NCBI GenBank assembly: GCA_041879295.1 | Contig: CP047152.1 | Span: forward strand, 259,501 to 323,500 | DNA length: 64,000 bases | Source: Pseudomonas putida | GTDB taxonomy: Bacteria > Pseudomonadota > Gammaproteobacteria > Pseudomonadales > Pseudomonadaceae | Reading direction: 5' to 3' | Shown: positions 1 through 8,372 of the stretch, piece after piece | Layout: every line of letters begins with the position of its first letter | Numbering within the stretch: the stretch's first letter is position 1 | Program-made: the position numbers and the translations under genes | Notes under the pieces: generated by a model | Database searches by the model: none | What the model saw: only the letters and a program-made list of their open reading frames with translations | What the model was told of the DNA's origin: nothing

Positions 1-122
1 GCCTGATCTCCAACGAAGTGGCGCCGTTCGGTGGTATCAAGGCCTCGGGCCTGGGCCGCGAAGGTTCCAAGTACGGTATCGAGGACTACCTCGAAATCAA
101 ATACCTGTGCATCAGCGTCTGA
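1..122 (+). CDS. gabD: Succinate-semialdehyde dehydrogenase, C-terminal end (partial)
   Basis: Only the last 39 codons are in the window, ending in TGA at 120-122. The visible residues read [20 protein letters not shown] and then [14 protein letters not shown]. This is the standard C-terminus of the NAD(P)-dependent aldehyde dehydrogenase superfamily and fits GabD, which oxidises succinic semialdehyde to succinate. The next gene on the same strand is gabT, which makes that semialdehyde from GABA, so the context supports the assignment. A hairpin followed by a T run lies 25 bases after the stop, so gabT may need its own promoter or read-through. Confidence 0.93.
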   Translation, partial: LISNEVAPFGGIKASGLGREGSKYGIEDYLEIKYLCISV

Positions 123-146
123 TCGCACGGTAAAGGCTTTACCTCT

Positions 147-186
147 GCCAGCGGGGCGCGAGAGCGACGTCTCGCTGGCCTTTTTT
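147..186 (+). terminator. Rho-independent terminator after gabD
   Basis: GCCAGCG (147-153) pairs with CGCTGGC around 173-179, with inner GAGA/TCTC pairing, and is followed by six T residues. It lies directly downstream of gabD and upstream of gabT, so it may attenuate rather than abolish read-through. Confidence 0.7.
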
Positions 187-304
187 ACATTGCAGTACCT
201 GGTGGCCAGGGCGCTCACGACAGTCGATCAACGAATACTGTTCGCGAGCACTCCCAGCCACCCCCGAATAAAAGCGCCATTCCTGTCGGCGCAATGAGGG
301 CATT

Positions 305-1582
305 ATGAGCAAAACCAACGAATCCTTGATGCAACGTCGTGTAGCTGCCGTCCCACGTGGCGTCGGCCAGATCCACCCGATCTTCGTCGACACCGCGAAG
401 AACTCGACCGTGATCGACGTTGAAGGCCGCGAACTGATCGACTTCGCCGGCGGCATCGCAGTACTGAACACCGGCCACCTGCACCCGAAAGTGGTTGCAG
501 CCGTGCAAGAGCAGCTGACCAAGGTCAGCCACACCTGCTTCCAGGTGCTGGCTTACGAACCCTACGTAGAGCTGTGCGAAAAGATCAACAAGCTGGTCCC
601 AGGCGACTTCGACAAGAAGACCCTGCTGGTCACCACCGGCTCCGAGGCCGTTGAAAACGCCGTCAAGATCGCCCGTGCTGCCACTGGCCGCGCTGGCGTC
701 ATCGCCTTCACCGGCGGTTATCACGGCCGTACCATGATGACCCTGGGCCTGACCGGCAAGGTCGTGCCGTACTCCGCTGGCATGGGCCTGATGCCAGGCG
801 GCATCTTCCGCGCCCTGTTCCCGAGCGAACTGCACGGTATCAGCGTTGACGACGCCATTGCCTCGGTCGAGCGCATCTTCAAGAACGACGCCGAGCCGCG
901 CGACATCGCCGCGATCATCCTCGAGCCAGTACAAGGCGAAGGCGGTTTCCTGCCAGCGCCGAAAGAGCTGATGAAACGCCTGCGCGCCCTGTGCGACCAG
1001 CACGGCATCCTGCTGATCGCCGACGAAGTACAAACTGGCGCTGGCCGTACCGGTACCTTCTTCGCCATGGAACAGATGGGCGTTGCGCCTGATCTGACCA
1101 CCTTTGCCAAGTCCATCGCTGGCGGCTTCCCGCTGGCCGGTGTGTGCGGCAAGGCCGAGTACATGGATGCCATCGCTCCAGGCGGCCTGGGCGGCACCTA
1201 CGCCGGCTCGCCGATCGCTTGCGCCGCGGCCCTGGCCGTGATCGAAGTGTTCGAAGAAGAAAAACTGCTGGACCGCAGCAAGGCTGTGGGTGAGCGCCTG
1301 ACCGCCGGCCTGCGCGAAATCCAGAAGAAGTACCCGATCATCGGCGACGTCCGTGGTCTGGGCTCGATGATCGCCGTCGAAGTCTTCGAGAAAGGCACTC
1401 ACACCCCGAACGCTGCTGCTGTTGGCCAGGTTGTCGCCAAGGCCCGCGAAAAGGGTCTGATCCTGCTGTCTTGCGGTACCTACGGCAACGTCCTGCGTAT
1501 CCTTGTTCCGCTGACCGCCGAAGACGCGCTGCTGGACAAAGGCCTGGCCATCATCGAAGAGTGCTTCGCTGAAATCGCCTGA
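305..1582 (+). CDS. gabT: 4-aminobutyrate aminotransferase
   Basis: This PLP-dependent class III aminotransferase of 425 aa transfers the amino group of GABA to 2-oxoglutarate, giving succinic semialdehyde and glutamate in the cytoplasm. Visible landmarks are the phosphate-binding TTGSEAVENAVK (about 110-121), the GGYHGRT segment near residue 137, the cofactor-contacting Asp in LLIADEVQTG (D240) and the Schiff-base lysine in TFAKSIAGGFPL (K269). Length and sequence match GabT rather than the ornithine or putrescine aminotransferases. The start ATG at 305 follows gcgcaatgagggcatt. It sits 182 bases after gabD, forming the usual gabDT unit, and ends in a strong terminator. Confidence 0.97.
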   Translation: MSKTNESLMQRRVAAVPRGVGQIHPIFVDTAKNSTVIDVEGRELIDFAGGIAVLNTGHLHPKVVAAVQEQLTKVSHTCFQVLAYEPYVELCEKINKLVPGDFDKKTLLVTTGSEAVENAVKIARAATGRAGVIAFTGGYHGRTMMTLGLTGKVVPYSAGMGLMPGGIFRALFPSELHGISVDDAIASVERIFKNDAEPRDIAAIILEPVQGEGGFLPAPKELMKRLRALCDQHGILLIADEVQTGAGRTGTFFAMEQMGVAPDLTTFAKSIAGGFPLAGVCGKAEYMDAIAPGGLGGTYAGSPIACAAALAVIEVFEEEKLLDRSKAVGERLTAGLREIQKKYPIIGDVRGLGSMIAVEVFEKGTHTPNAAAVGQVVAKAREKGLILLSCGTYGNVLRILVPLTAEDALLDKGLAIIEECFAEIA

Positions 1583-1597
1583 TGTGACGTGCTCCAG

Positions 1598-1625
1598 AAA
1601 AAACCCGCCCAGGCGGGTTTTTTTT
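1598..1625 (+). terminator. Rho-independent terminator after gabT
   Basis: The stem AAACCCGCC / GGCGGGTTT at 1601-1620 is followed by an uninterrupted T run to 1625, 16 bases after the gabT stop. Confidence 0.92.
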
Positions 1626-1720
1626 ATGCCCAGAAAAGCCATGTAGCGCTATGGTTGTCGGAGGACTCGCTTTGGAAGCTGCGACGGACTGTGTGTCAGG
1701 GTATTCAGGAGTAGTTGGCG

Positions 1721-2980
1721 ATGAGTGCTGCAGCCCCCACCCCACCAAGCGTACTGATTGTCGAAGGCGATCCTTGGGTACGGGATTTACTCAGCGAGAT
1801 GCTGCTCAGCGTACGTTGTGATGCCCGCCTGCAGGTATGCACTGACGGCTCGCAGGCACTCAGTGCCTTATCCAACAAGCCTGACCTGATCATCGCCGCC
1901 CGTGAGCTGGCCGGTGTCGATGGCCTCGACCTGCTGCGCAAGGTGCGCGCCAAAGGGCCAGGGGTACCGTTCATTCTCATGAGTAACCGCAATGACAGCG
2001 CCAGTGTGCGTGAAGCGCTGCCCCTGCACCCCACTGCTTACCTGAGCAAGCCGTTGAATCTGGATAACCTGCGCAAACGCCTGGAAGAGTTGCTGCTGGC
2101 CGTTGGCGAGGAGATTGCCTGCCCGGTACCGGCATTGCAGGCGGGTGCCAGCCTGCCGGCCTACCTTGAACAGCGCCGCGCTAGCGCCGATGGTGGGCCG
2201 CTGCTGGCAGATGTGCAGCTGGCGATCAAACGGGCGCTCAATCCCCAAGGCCTGAACCTCAGGGCGCTCGAAGAGGAGGTGTGTAACGACCCGCAAGTCA
2301 CGGCGGTACTGATTGCTGCCGCCAATAGTGCGGCATTGCACCGTGAAGCCCCGGTGCAGACGTTGCTGCAGGCCCTGAACAAGCTTGGCAGTACCCAAAG
2401 CATGAACCTGATCCTGGGCATGACCCTCAAGCGCAGCGCACGCCTCAGCGACCCCCTGTTGGCAGAGCACGCAGCCCGTTACTGGGACCTGTCACTGCAC
2501 ACTGCCGAATATGGCCGCACCTTGGCGCGCATGCTCGAACTGGACGAGGGGCGTTGTTATTGCGCGGGCTTGCTGCATTGCCTGGGCGACCTGGCGGTGT
2601 TGCGCTGCCTGCAGGAGTGGCGGCTGGCCGGGGGAGACCTGAACGAGCGCAATGTGCAGCAATCGCTGGAGGAGTTTGGTGCGGCATTCGGCTCGGCGCT
2701 GCGTACTCGCTGGCGTCTGCCGCTGGCACTGCGCGAGTTGATCGCTGCGATCTACCAGTTGGGTGGTGGAGTTTACTCGCTGGAGATCCTGGCCATGAAC
2801 CTGGCTGGGCAGTTGTCGCGGCTGCCGGCTGAGCAGGGGCTGGAGAAGGTGGCCAGCGGCAAGACGGCGCGCCTGCTCAAGCTTGGCCTGCCGGAGCTTA
2901 GGCGGTTGCGCAAAGTGGAGAGCCCGGAAGTAAAGCCACAGGAAGAACCGCCGGTGGCTGGGGCCGAGGTTTCCAGCTGA
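1721..2980 (+). CDS. HDOD-domain protein with a degenerate receiver domain
   Basis: The 419-aa protein has an N-terminal response-regulator-like receiver (about 10-125), a linker, and an HDOD domain (about 160-360) with the hydrophobic helical pattern of that family (for example LLQALNKLGSTQSMNLILG). HDOD domains are HD-GYP relatives without the metal site and usually scaffold signalling proteins. The receiver keeps an acidic patch (VEGD, 14-17) and the conserved Lys of YLSKPLN. The phospho-acceptor position in DLIIAARELAGVDG is Ala (about A60), where active receivers have Asp, so phosphorylation there is unlikely. The ATG at 1721 is chosen because AGGAG lies about 9 bases upstream; an in-frame TTG at 1715 is the alternative. 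The target of the protein is unknown. Confidence 0.85.
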   Translation: MSAAAPTPPSVLIVEGDPWVRDLLSEMLLSVRCDARLQVCTDGSQALSALSNKPDLIIAARELAGVDGLDLLRKVRAKGPGVPFILMSNRNDSASVREALPLHPTAYLSKPLNLDNLRKRLEELLLAVGEEIACPVPALQAGASLPAYLEQRRASADGGPLLADVQLAIKRALNPQGLNLRALEEEVCNDPQVTAVLIAAANSAALHREAPVQTLLQALNKLGSTQSMNLILGMTLKRSARLSDPLLAEHAARYWDLSLHTAEYGRTLARMLELDEGRCYCAGLLHCLGDLAVLRCLQEWRLAGGDLNERNVQQSLEEFGAAFGSALRTRWRLPLALRELIAAIYQLGGGVYSLEILAMNLAGQLSRLPAEQGLEKVASGKTARLLKLGLPELRRLRKVESPEVKPQEEPPVAGAEVSS

Positions 2981-2985
2981 GATTC

Positions 2986-3070
2986 GGGGGCCGCATTGCG
3001 ACCCTTCGCGGGCTTGCCCGCTCCCACAGGTGTGGCGCCGGGCCCGCGAATACCGGCCAAAGCCGGTGCC
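2986..3070. repeat. REP-type extragenic palindrome, single unit
   Basis: It contains one copy of the cttcgcgggcttgcccgctcccacagg unit plus a second small hairpin (accggccaaagccggt). It lies between the convergent 3' ends of the HDOD gene and the diguanylate cyclase. No T run is present. Confidence 0.7.
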
Positions 3071-3082
3071 CCTGCCGCCTGA

Positions 3083-4069
3083 TCAGCCGCGGACTATCTG
3101 ATTCTTGCCCTGCCGCTTGGCCCTGTACATTGCCGCATCTGCCCGCGCATAGAGGCTGTCCAGCGTCACATCCTCATCGGTCAGCCCGGTCAGCCCCTGA
3201 CTCACAGTCACCCCGTACGTCTGCTGCCCATGGCTAAAGCTCAAGAGCTGAATCTGCCGCTGCAAGCGCTCGGCAATCTGCTCCGCGACCTGAGCGTTGC
3301 AGCCCGGAAACACCGCAGCAAATTCTTCGCCGCCAATGCGCCCGAACAGGTCGCCCCGGCGTAGCACGGCCTTGCCGCTGTCGGCGATGTGTTGCAGCAC
3401 CTGGTCGCCTTCCTGGTGGCCATAGCTGTCGTTGATGCGTTTGAAGTCGTCGATATCCAGCAGCAGGAAAGCCAGCGGTGTACCGTCCTCGCGAGCACTG
3501 TCGAAGGCTTGCTGAGCACATTCGAAGAAGTGCCTGCGGTTACTGCTCTGGGTCAGCACGTCGGTGGTGGCCAGGCGCTGCAGTTCGCCTTCAAGCTGCT
3601 TCTTCTCGGTGATGTCTTCGGCGATACCGACAATGATTACCCGATCACTATCGTGCTGCTGGTTGATGTAGCACTTGTCGCTCAGCCAGCGTATTTGTCC
3701 GTCGGCATTGAGGATGCGGTACTCGCGGTCTTCCACCGCACCCTTGAGCAGGACCTGGGCCAGGCTACGTTCGGCGAATTCGAGGTCGTCGGGGTAGATG
3801 CTGTCACGCCATTCGTTGTAGTCAGCCAGCACCAGGCTGACCGGGCGGCCGAAGATGCGCTCGTAGGCTGGGCTGACGTACAGCACCTGACGGGTTCCCC
3901 AGTCGAAGGCCCAAAGCACTGCATTGACGCTGTCGAGCAACGAGCTGAACAGCTGATCGCGCTCACTCAGGCGGGCAACCTCGCCTTGGGCGTGGAGTAA
4001 CGCCAGCAAGGTCTGGGCGGCTTCGGGAGGTGGGGTACCCGGAAATATCGTTGGAATGTTCTTGGCCAT
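3083..4069 (-). CDS. PAS-GGDEF diguanylate cyclase
   Basis: The protein of about 328 aa has a leader helix, a PAS domain with PAC tail (about 30-160: DSVNAVLWAFDWGT to DITEKKQLEGEL) and a C-terminal GGDEF domain. The active-site loop is GRIGGEEFAAVF, an active GGEEF variant. RRGD five residues before it matches the RxxD inhibitory site, so an active cyclase with product inhibition is likely. No membrane segment is seen, so it should be cytosolic. It follows desA on the same strand, suggesting co-transcription. The start is uncertain: ATG at 4069 (MAKNIPTIF) is chosen because the sequence before it looks non-coding, but no good ribosome-binding site is visible and the frame stays open upstream to a TTG at 4204. 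Confidence 0.85.
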   Translation of the reverse strand: MAKNIPTIFPGTPPPEAAQTLLALLHAQGEVARLSERDQLFSSLLDSVNAVLWAFDWGTRQVLYVSPAYERIFGRPVSLVLADYNEWRDSIYPDDLEFAERSLAQVLLKGAVEDREYRILNADGQIRWLSDKCYINQQHDSDRVIIVGIAEDITEKKQLEGELQRLATTDVLTQSSNRRHFFECAQQAFDSAREDGTPLAFLLLDIDDFKRINDSYGHQEGDQVLQHIADSGKAVLRRGDLFGRIGGEEFAAVFPGCNAQVAEQIAERLQRQIQLLSFSHGQQTYGVTVSQGLTGLTDEDVTLDSLYARADAAMYRAKRQGKNQIVRG

Positions 4070-4210
4070 GTGCACGGAGCAGGTCTCAACGTGAAGGCGT
4101 GCGGCCAGCATCCGGCCCGCCACGCAGGCGATATTCCAGATTCGAGTGGAGAGGTCGGGGCTAAGTTCCGAACGGCACGCCCCGCTGAGAGGCGTGCCGA
4201 TCAACGGCGG

Positions 4211-5395
4211 TCAGGCGCCGGTCGGGCGTAGCGAGTAAGTCTTGAGTTGTGCTGCGAAGTCGCGCAGTGCCTGGATGCCGCTGGTTTCAGCCTCGTGTAC
4301 CCAGTCTTTCATGGCCGCCAGCATGTCGTGGCCGTTGGCGCTGGTGCGCGCCCAGATCTGCTGCAGGGCCAGGCGCTTTTCATAGATGGTTTTCAGTGCC
4401 TGGCTGTGCGCGAGCATGGACTCGATGCGCACGTGGTGGCGATCTTCCAGCAGGCTGGTTTCGCGCGAGAGCAGCCGTTTGGCACGGCGGAAGCGGTGAC
4501 GCACCGAGGCGTCGACGCGGGCCAGTTCCTGTTTCACCAGCGGGCCGATCACCAGCTTGCGGTACTGGGCCATGATCTGGAAGCGGTTGTTCAAGATGGC
4601 CATGGCGGTGTCCATGTCCAGGCTGGCCTTGCCGGCCACCCGATGGGCGATGGGCGCTACGCGCTGCACCTTGGCCAGACGCAGCAGGCAGAACAGGCGG
4701 ATCCACGCCCAGCCCATGTCGAACTCCCAGCGCTTGACCGAGAGCTTGGCCGAGTTGGGGTAGGTGTGATGGTTATTGTGCAGTTCTTCACCGCCGATGA
4801 CGATGCCCCATGGCACCAGGTTTGTGGCCGCGTCGCGGCATTCGAAGTTGCGATAGCCCAGGGCATGGCCCAGGCCGTTGACCACACCGGCGGCCCAGAA
4901 CGGAATCCACATCATCTGCACCGCCCAGATGGTGATGCCTATGGTGCCGAACAGCAGCAGGTCGATCACCGCCATCAGTGCGATACCGCCCAGTTTGTAA
5001 CGCGAGTACAGGTTGCGCTCGATCCAGTCATCCGGGCAGTTCTTGCCATAGATGCGCAGGGTTTCGGGGTTGCGCGCCTCTTCACGGTACAGCTCGGCAC
5101 CTTTGCGCAGCACTGTGCCCAGGCCCTTGTACACCGGGCTGTGCGGGTCGTCGGGGGTTTCGCACTTGGCGTGGTGCTTGCGGTGGACGGCGGTCCACTC
5201 GCGGGTGTTCTGCGCCGTGGTCAGCCACAGCCAGAAGCGGAAGAAGTGCTTGAGCGCGCCGTTGAGCTCCAGGGCCCGGTGCGCGGAGTAGCGATGCAGG
5301 TAGACCGTGACGCTGACAATGGTCACGTGGGTCATCAACAGAGTGATGCCGACCAGTTGCCAGGCCGACAGGTCGAGCAGGCCGTTATACCACAT
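4211..5395 (-). CDS. desA: Acyl-lipid / acyl-CoA delta-9 fatty acid desaturase
   Basis: This 394-aa integral membrane desaturase has the three histidine boxes that bind the di-iron centre: HRYSAH (about 34-39), HRKHH (about 71-75) and HNNHH (about 208-212). Hydrophobic segments before box 1 and between boxes 2 and 3 fit the usual hairpin topology. The family inserts a cis double bond into saturated acyl chains of membrane lipids with molecular oxygen, tuning fluidity. After about residue 260 it carries a charged helical C-terminal extension of unclear role. The PAS-GGDEF gene lies just downstream on the same strand. DesA is the likely type by histidine-box arrangement and by this neighbour. 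Confidence 0.9.
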   Translation of the reverse strand: MWYNGLLDLSAWQLVGITLLMTHVTIVSVTVYLHRYSAHRALELNGALKHFFRFWLWLTTAQNTREWTAVHRKHHAKCETPDDPHSPVYKGLGTVLRKGAELYREEARNPETLRIYGKNCPDDWIERNLYSRYKLGGIALMAVIDLLLFGTIGITIWAVQMMWIPFWAAGVVNGLGHALGYRNFECRDAATNLVPWGIVIGGEELHNNHHTYPNSAKLSVKRWEFDMGWAWIRLFCLLRLAKVQRVAPIAHRVAGKASLDMDTAMAILNNRFQIMAQYRKLVIGPLVKQELARVDASVRHRFRRAKRLLSRETSLLEDRHHVRIESMLAHSQALKTIYEKRLALQQIWARTSANGHDMLAAMKDWVHEAETSGIQALRDFAAQLKTYSLRPTGA

Positions 5396-5501
5396 AGGTG
5401 CAAATACCCTCGAAATGCAGGGGGAAGGGCTGATTATCCCTTGGCGGGGAAATAAAACCAGTCAACCGTTGAGATAGGAGGTCACGACATGTTTCAGCCT
5501 T

Positions 5502-5507
5502 TATAAT
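5502..5507 (+). promoter_or_regulatory. Candidate -10 element of the PAS-GGDEF-EAL gene
   Basis: A consensus TATAAT lies 35 bases before the start codon in the divergent gap with desA. No good -35 hexamer is seen at 16-18 bases spacing, so this is a partial call. Confidence 0.4.
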
Positions 5508-5541
5508 GCCCACTCCTTTTTGATGGCCTTTCCCACCCGAC

Positions 5542-7437
5542 ATGTCTGTTTCCGTTCGCGACGCCTTGCGCATGGCTGCGCTGTATGTGGTGCTCTCGAT
5601 CCTCTGGCTTGCGCTGGCGGAGATGATGCTGCACAGCATGACTGACGACCCCTTGGCACTGACCGTGGGGCGGCAGATCAATGTGGTGGTCTGGGTGCTG
5701 CTCAGTGCCGTGCTGATCTATGTGTCGCGCGTGCGCCTGCTCAACTTCATCGGCCATGGCGCACGTTTGCGTTGTGAAGACCGTGAACGGCTGCGCATGG
5801 CTGCCGCGGTGTTCGACAGTACCCTCGAAGGTGTGCTGGTGACCGACCGCCAGGGCCTTATCGTGCACGTCAATCGTGCCTTCATGCGCATCACCGGCTA
5901 CCAGCAGGATGAGGTTATCGGCCAGCGCCCGAACAAGTTCAAGTCCGGCCACCATGGCCTGGCCTTCTACCAGGAGGTTTTCGCCACCCTGGCCGAGAAG
6001 GGCGAGTGGAGCGGTGAAATCTGGAACCGGCGCAAAAGCGGTGAAATCTACCCGCAGTGGCAGACCATTTGCGCCATTCGCGATGACGAAGGTGAGCTCA
6101 GTCATTACGTGGCGGTGTTCAGTGATATCAGCGCCATCAAGCATTCGGAACAGGAACTTGCCTACCTGGCCCACCACGACCCGTTGACCGGCCTGCCCAA
6201 CCGCCTGCTGTTTACCGACCGGGTAGAGCAGGCATTGGCGGCGGCGCAGGCCAACAAGCGCGGTTGCGCCTTGTTGCTGCTGGACCTGGATCATTTCCAG
6301 AGCATAAACGACGGCCTGGGCCATACCATTGGCGACCAGTTGTTGAAGCTGGTGGGCGAGCGTCTGGGCGAGGTGTTGGGTAACGGTATGACCCTGGCGC
6401 GCCTGGGCGGCGACGAGTTCGGCGTGCTGGCCGAGAACTGCCAACAGGTCGGCCAGGCGGGCAAGCTGGCGCAGTGCATCATCGAGCGCATGCGTGAGCC
6501 GTTTCAGTTCGAGGGCAATCGCCTGTTCATCAGCGCCAGTGTCGGAATCAGCCTGTACCCCAGCGATGCCTTGGGTGCCGAGCAGTTACTGCGCAATGCC
6601 GACTCGGCGTTGTACAAGGCCAAAAGCAACGGGCGGGCCTGCTATGCCCTGTACACCGAAGAGCTGACCGCCCATGCACAGCATCGGGTCGAGACCGCCG
6701 CTGAATTGCGTCGGGCCCTGGAGCAGGATGAACTGAGGGTGTACTTCCAGCCGGTACACGACCTGGCATCAGGCCGACAGGTCGGGGTCGAGACGCTGGT
6801 GCGCTGGCAGCACCCCAGGCGCGGCCTGGTACCGCCGGGTGAGTTCATCCCGATTGCCGAGCGCACCGGCCTGATTGCCGAGATCGATACCTGGGTGCTG
6901 CGCCAGGCCTGCCGGCAAATGGTGCAGTGGCAGGCTGAAGGCCGGCAGCTGGCATTTGTGGGGGTGAACATCTCCAGCCGGCTGTTTGGCCAGCACGAAC
7001 TTTATCAACAGGTAGCCGAAGTGCTGCACGACACCGGCCTGGCCCCGGCCTTGCTGGAGCTTGAAGTGACCGAAAGCGCGGTGATGGAAGACCCTGAGGT
7101 GGCGCTTGAGCAACTGCACCGTTTGCGCGAGCTGGGGGTGACCTTGGCCATCGACGACTTTGGCACCGGGTATTCATCACTGCTGCGGCTCAAGCGTTTG
7201 CCGGTGCAGAAGTTGAAAATCGACCAAGGGTTTGTAGCTGGGTTGCCAGTGGATGAGGATGACATCGCAATTGTGCGGGTGATCATTGCCTTGGCCCGCA
7301 GCATGGGTATGCAGGTGCATGCCGAGGGCATCGAGCAGGCGGAACAGGCCACCTTCCTGTTGCAGGAGGAGTGCCAGCTGGGGCAAGGGTACTGGTTCGG
7401 GCGGCCGGTGCCGGCTGAGGATCTGCGCTGGGATTGA
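5542..7437 (+). CDS. Membrane-anchored PAS-GGDEF-EAL c-di-GMP enzyme
   Basis: The 631-aa protein has two N-terminal transmembrane segments (about 10-32 and 45-64), a PAS-PAC module (about 88-205), a GGDEF domain (about 210-375) and an EAL domain (about 385-625). The cyclase motif is RLGGDEFGVL, intact, but no RxxD inhibitory site precedes it. The EAL motif reads ETLVRW. The other phosphodiesterase residues are present: N in VGVNISS, E in LEVTES, DD in AIDDFGTGYSS, K in KLKIDQ, E in HAEGIE and Q in GQGYWFGRP. It is probably a phosphodiesterase or a bifunctional enzyme; sequence alone does not say which activity dominates. No convincing Shine-Dalgarno precedes the ATG. Confidence 0.9.
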   Translation: MSVSVRDALRMAALYVVLSILWLALAEMMLHSMTDDPLALTVGRQINVVVWVLLSAVLIYVSRVRLLNFIGHGARLRCEDRERLRMAAAVFDSTLEGVLVTDRQGLIVHVNRAFMRITGYQQDEVIGQRPNKFKSGHHGLAFYQEVFATLAEKGEWSGEIWNRRKSGEIYPQWQTICAIRDDEGELSHYVAVFSDISAIKHSEQELAYLAHHDPLTGLPNRLLFTDRVEQALAAAQANKRGCALLLLDLDHFQSINDGLGHTIGDQLLKLVGERLGEVLGNGMTLARLGGDEFGVLAENCQQVGQAGKLAQCIIERMREPFQFEGNRLFISASVGISLYPSDALGAEQLLRNADSALYKAKSNGRACYALYTEELTAHAQHRVETAAELRRALEQDELRVYFQPVHDLASGRQVGVETLVRWQHPRRGLVPPGEFIPIAERTGLIAEIDTWVLRQACRQMVQWQAEGRQLAFVGVNISSRLFGQHELYQQVAEVLHDTGLAPALLELEVTESAVMEDPEVALEQLHRLRELGVTLAIDDFGTGYSSLLRLKRLPVQKLKIDQGFVAGLPVDEDDIAIVRVIIALARSMGMQVHAEGIEQAEQATFLLQEECQLGQGYWFGRPVPAEDLRWD

Positions 7438-7477
7438 GGGTATGTATGGCGCGAGTCGTGCAGCGCCTTTGAGACCG

Positions 7478-7693
7478 AGCGCCGCCCGCGCGGCACATCG
7501 CGAGCTGCGCTCGCTCTTACGTTTGTTGCGGGCCAATCATTCCTGCGGGATTTGCGCGCGCCCCACCCCTTGGCGCATGCCGCGATATCGTGTCGTACAA
7601 ACAAGGCGGTCGCGCGCGCCTGTCACAGGCATAACTGGCCCGAAACAAACGTAGGAGCGAGCGCAGCTCGCGATGCGCCGCGCGGGCGGCGCT
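7478..7693. repeat. Large inverted repeat with about 58-bp arms between convergent genes
   Basis: The left arm (7478-7535) and right arm (7636-7693) are near-perfect reverse complements. Each contains gagcgcagctcgcg, an outer gcgccgcccgcgcgg block and an inner aacaaacgtaagagcg-like block. About 100 bases separate them. It differs in sequence from the other extragenic palindromes in the window. It fills the gap between the EAL gene and metI, both of which end here. No transposase, open frame or obvious target duplication was seen. Confidence 0.85.
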
Positions 7694-7721
7694 GGATTTA
7701 CGCCCCAATAAATTTCCCAGG

Positions 7722-8372
7722 TCATGCGCATCGCTTGTTCAAACCCTTCGCCAGGCGGTCCCCGCCCAACTGGATCAACGCCACTAACGCTACCAGCATG
7801 GCGATCACGGTCAGCATGATCTGGCTGTCGAAACGCTGGTAGCCATACCGATAGGCGATATCCCCCAGCCCGCCGGCACCAATCGCCCCGGCCATCGCCG
7901 ACGAGTTGATCAAGGTCACCAAGGTAATGGTGAAGCCCCCGACGATCCCCGGCAGCGCCTCGGGCAACAGTACATGCCAGACGATGTGCCAGCGCCGGCA
8001 GCCCATGGCCTGTGCGGCTTCCACCAGGCCATGGTCGACTTCACGCAGGCTCACCTCGGCAATCCGCGCAAAGAACGGTGTGGCGGCAATGGTCAGCGGC
8101 ACCACTGCCGCCCACACGCCATAAGTGGTACCCACCACCAGGCGGGTGAAAGGAATCAGCGCAACCATCAGGATCAGAAACGGAATCGAGCGGAACAGGT
8201 TGACGAAGGCGCCCAGCACCCGGTTCAGCAGCGGCGCCTCGAAGATCCCACCCTTGTCGCTGGTGACCAGCAGTACCGCCATGGGTACACCCACCAGCAG
8301 GGCGATCAGTGACGAAACCCCAACCATCAGCAGCGTATCAAGCAAGCCTTCCAGCAGGCGATCAAACCACAT
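7722..8372 (-). CDS. metI: MetI-type ABC transporter permease
   Basis: This 216-aa inner-membrane permease has about five hydrophobic helices and the cytoplasmic EAA loop [20 protein letters not shown] (about 135-154) that docks on the ATPase. Sequence and size match MetI of the D/L-methionine importer family. The ATG at 8372 overlaps the 3' end of metN by 11 bases, indicating translational coupling. It is the last gene of an operon running from the SfnB-like gene at 12832. Because an FMN monooxygenase is co-transcribed, the substrate could be another small organosulfur compound rather than methionine. Confidence 0.93.
   Translation of the reverse strand: MWFDRLLEGLLDTLLMVGVSSLIALLVGVPMAVLLVTSDKGGIFEAPLLNRVLGAFVNLFRSIPFLILMVALIPFTRLVVGTTYGVWAAVVPLTIAATPFFARIAEVSLREVDHGLVEAAQAMGCRRWHIVWHVLLPEALPGIVGGFTITLVTLINSSAMAGAIGAGGLGDIAYRYGYQRFDSQIMLTVIAMLVALVALIQLGGDRLAKGLNKRCA

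Noticed and set aside
215..1642. Long minus-strand open frame opposite gabT
   Set aside because: It is the antisense shadow of a strongly supported gene in high-GC DNA; the translation is repetitive in Gly, Ala, Gln and Asp and matches no family.
7478..7693. Insertion sequence or MITE with terminal inverted repeats
   Set aside because: No transposase and no target-site duplication were found, so it is listed only as an inverted repeat.
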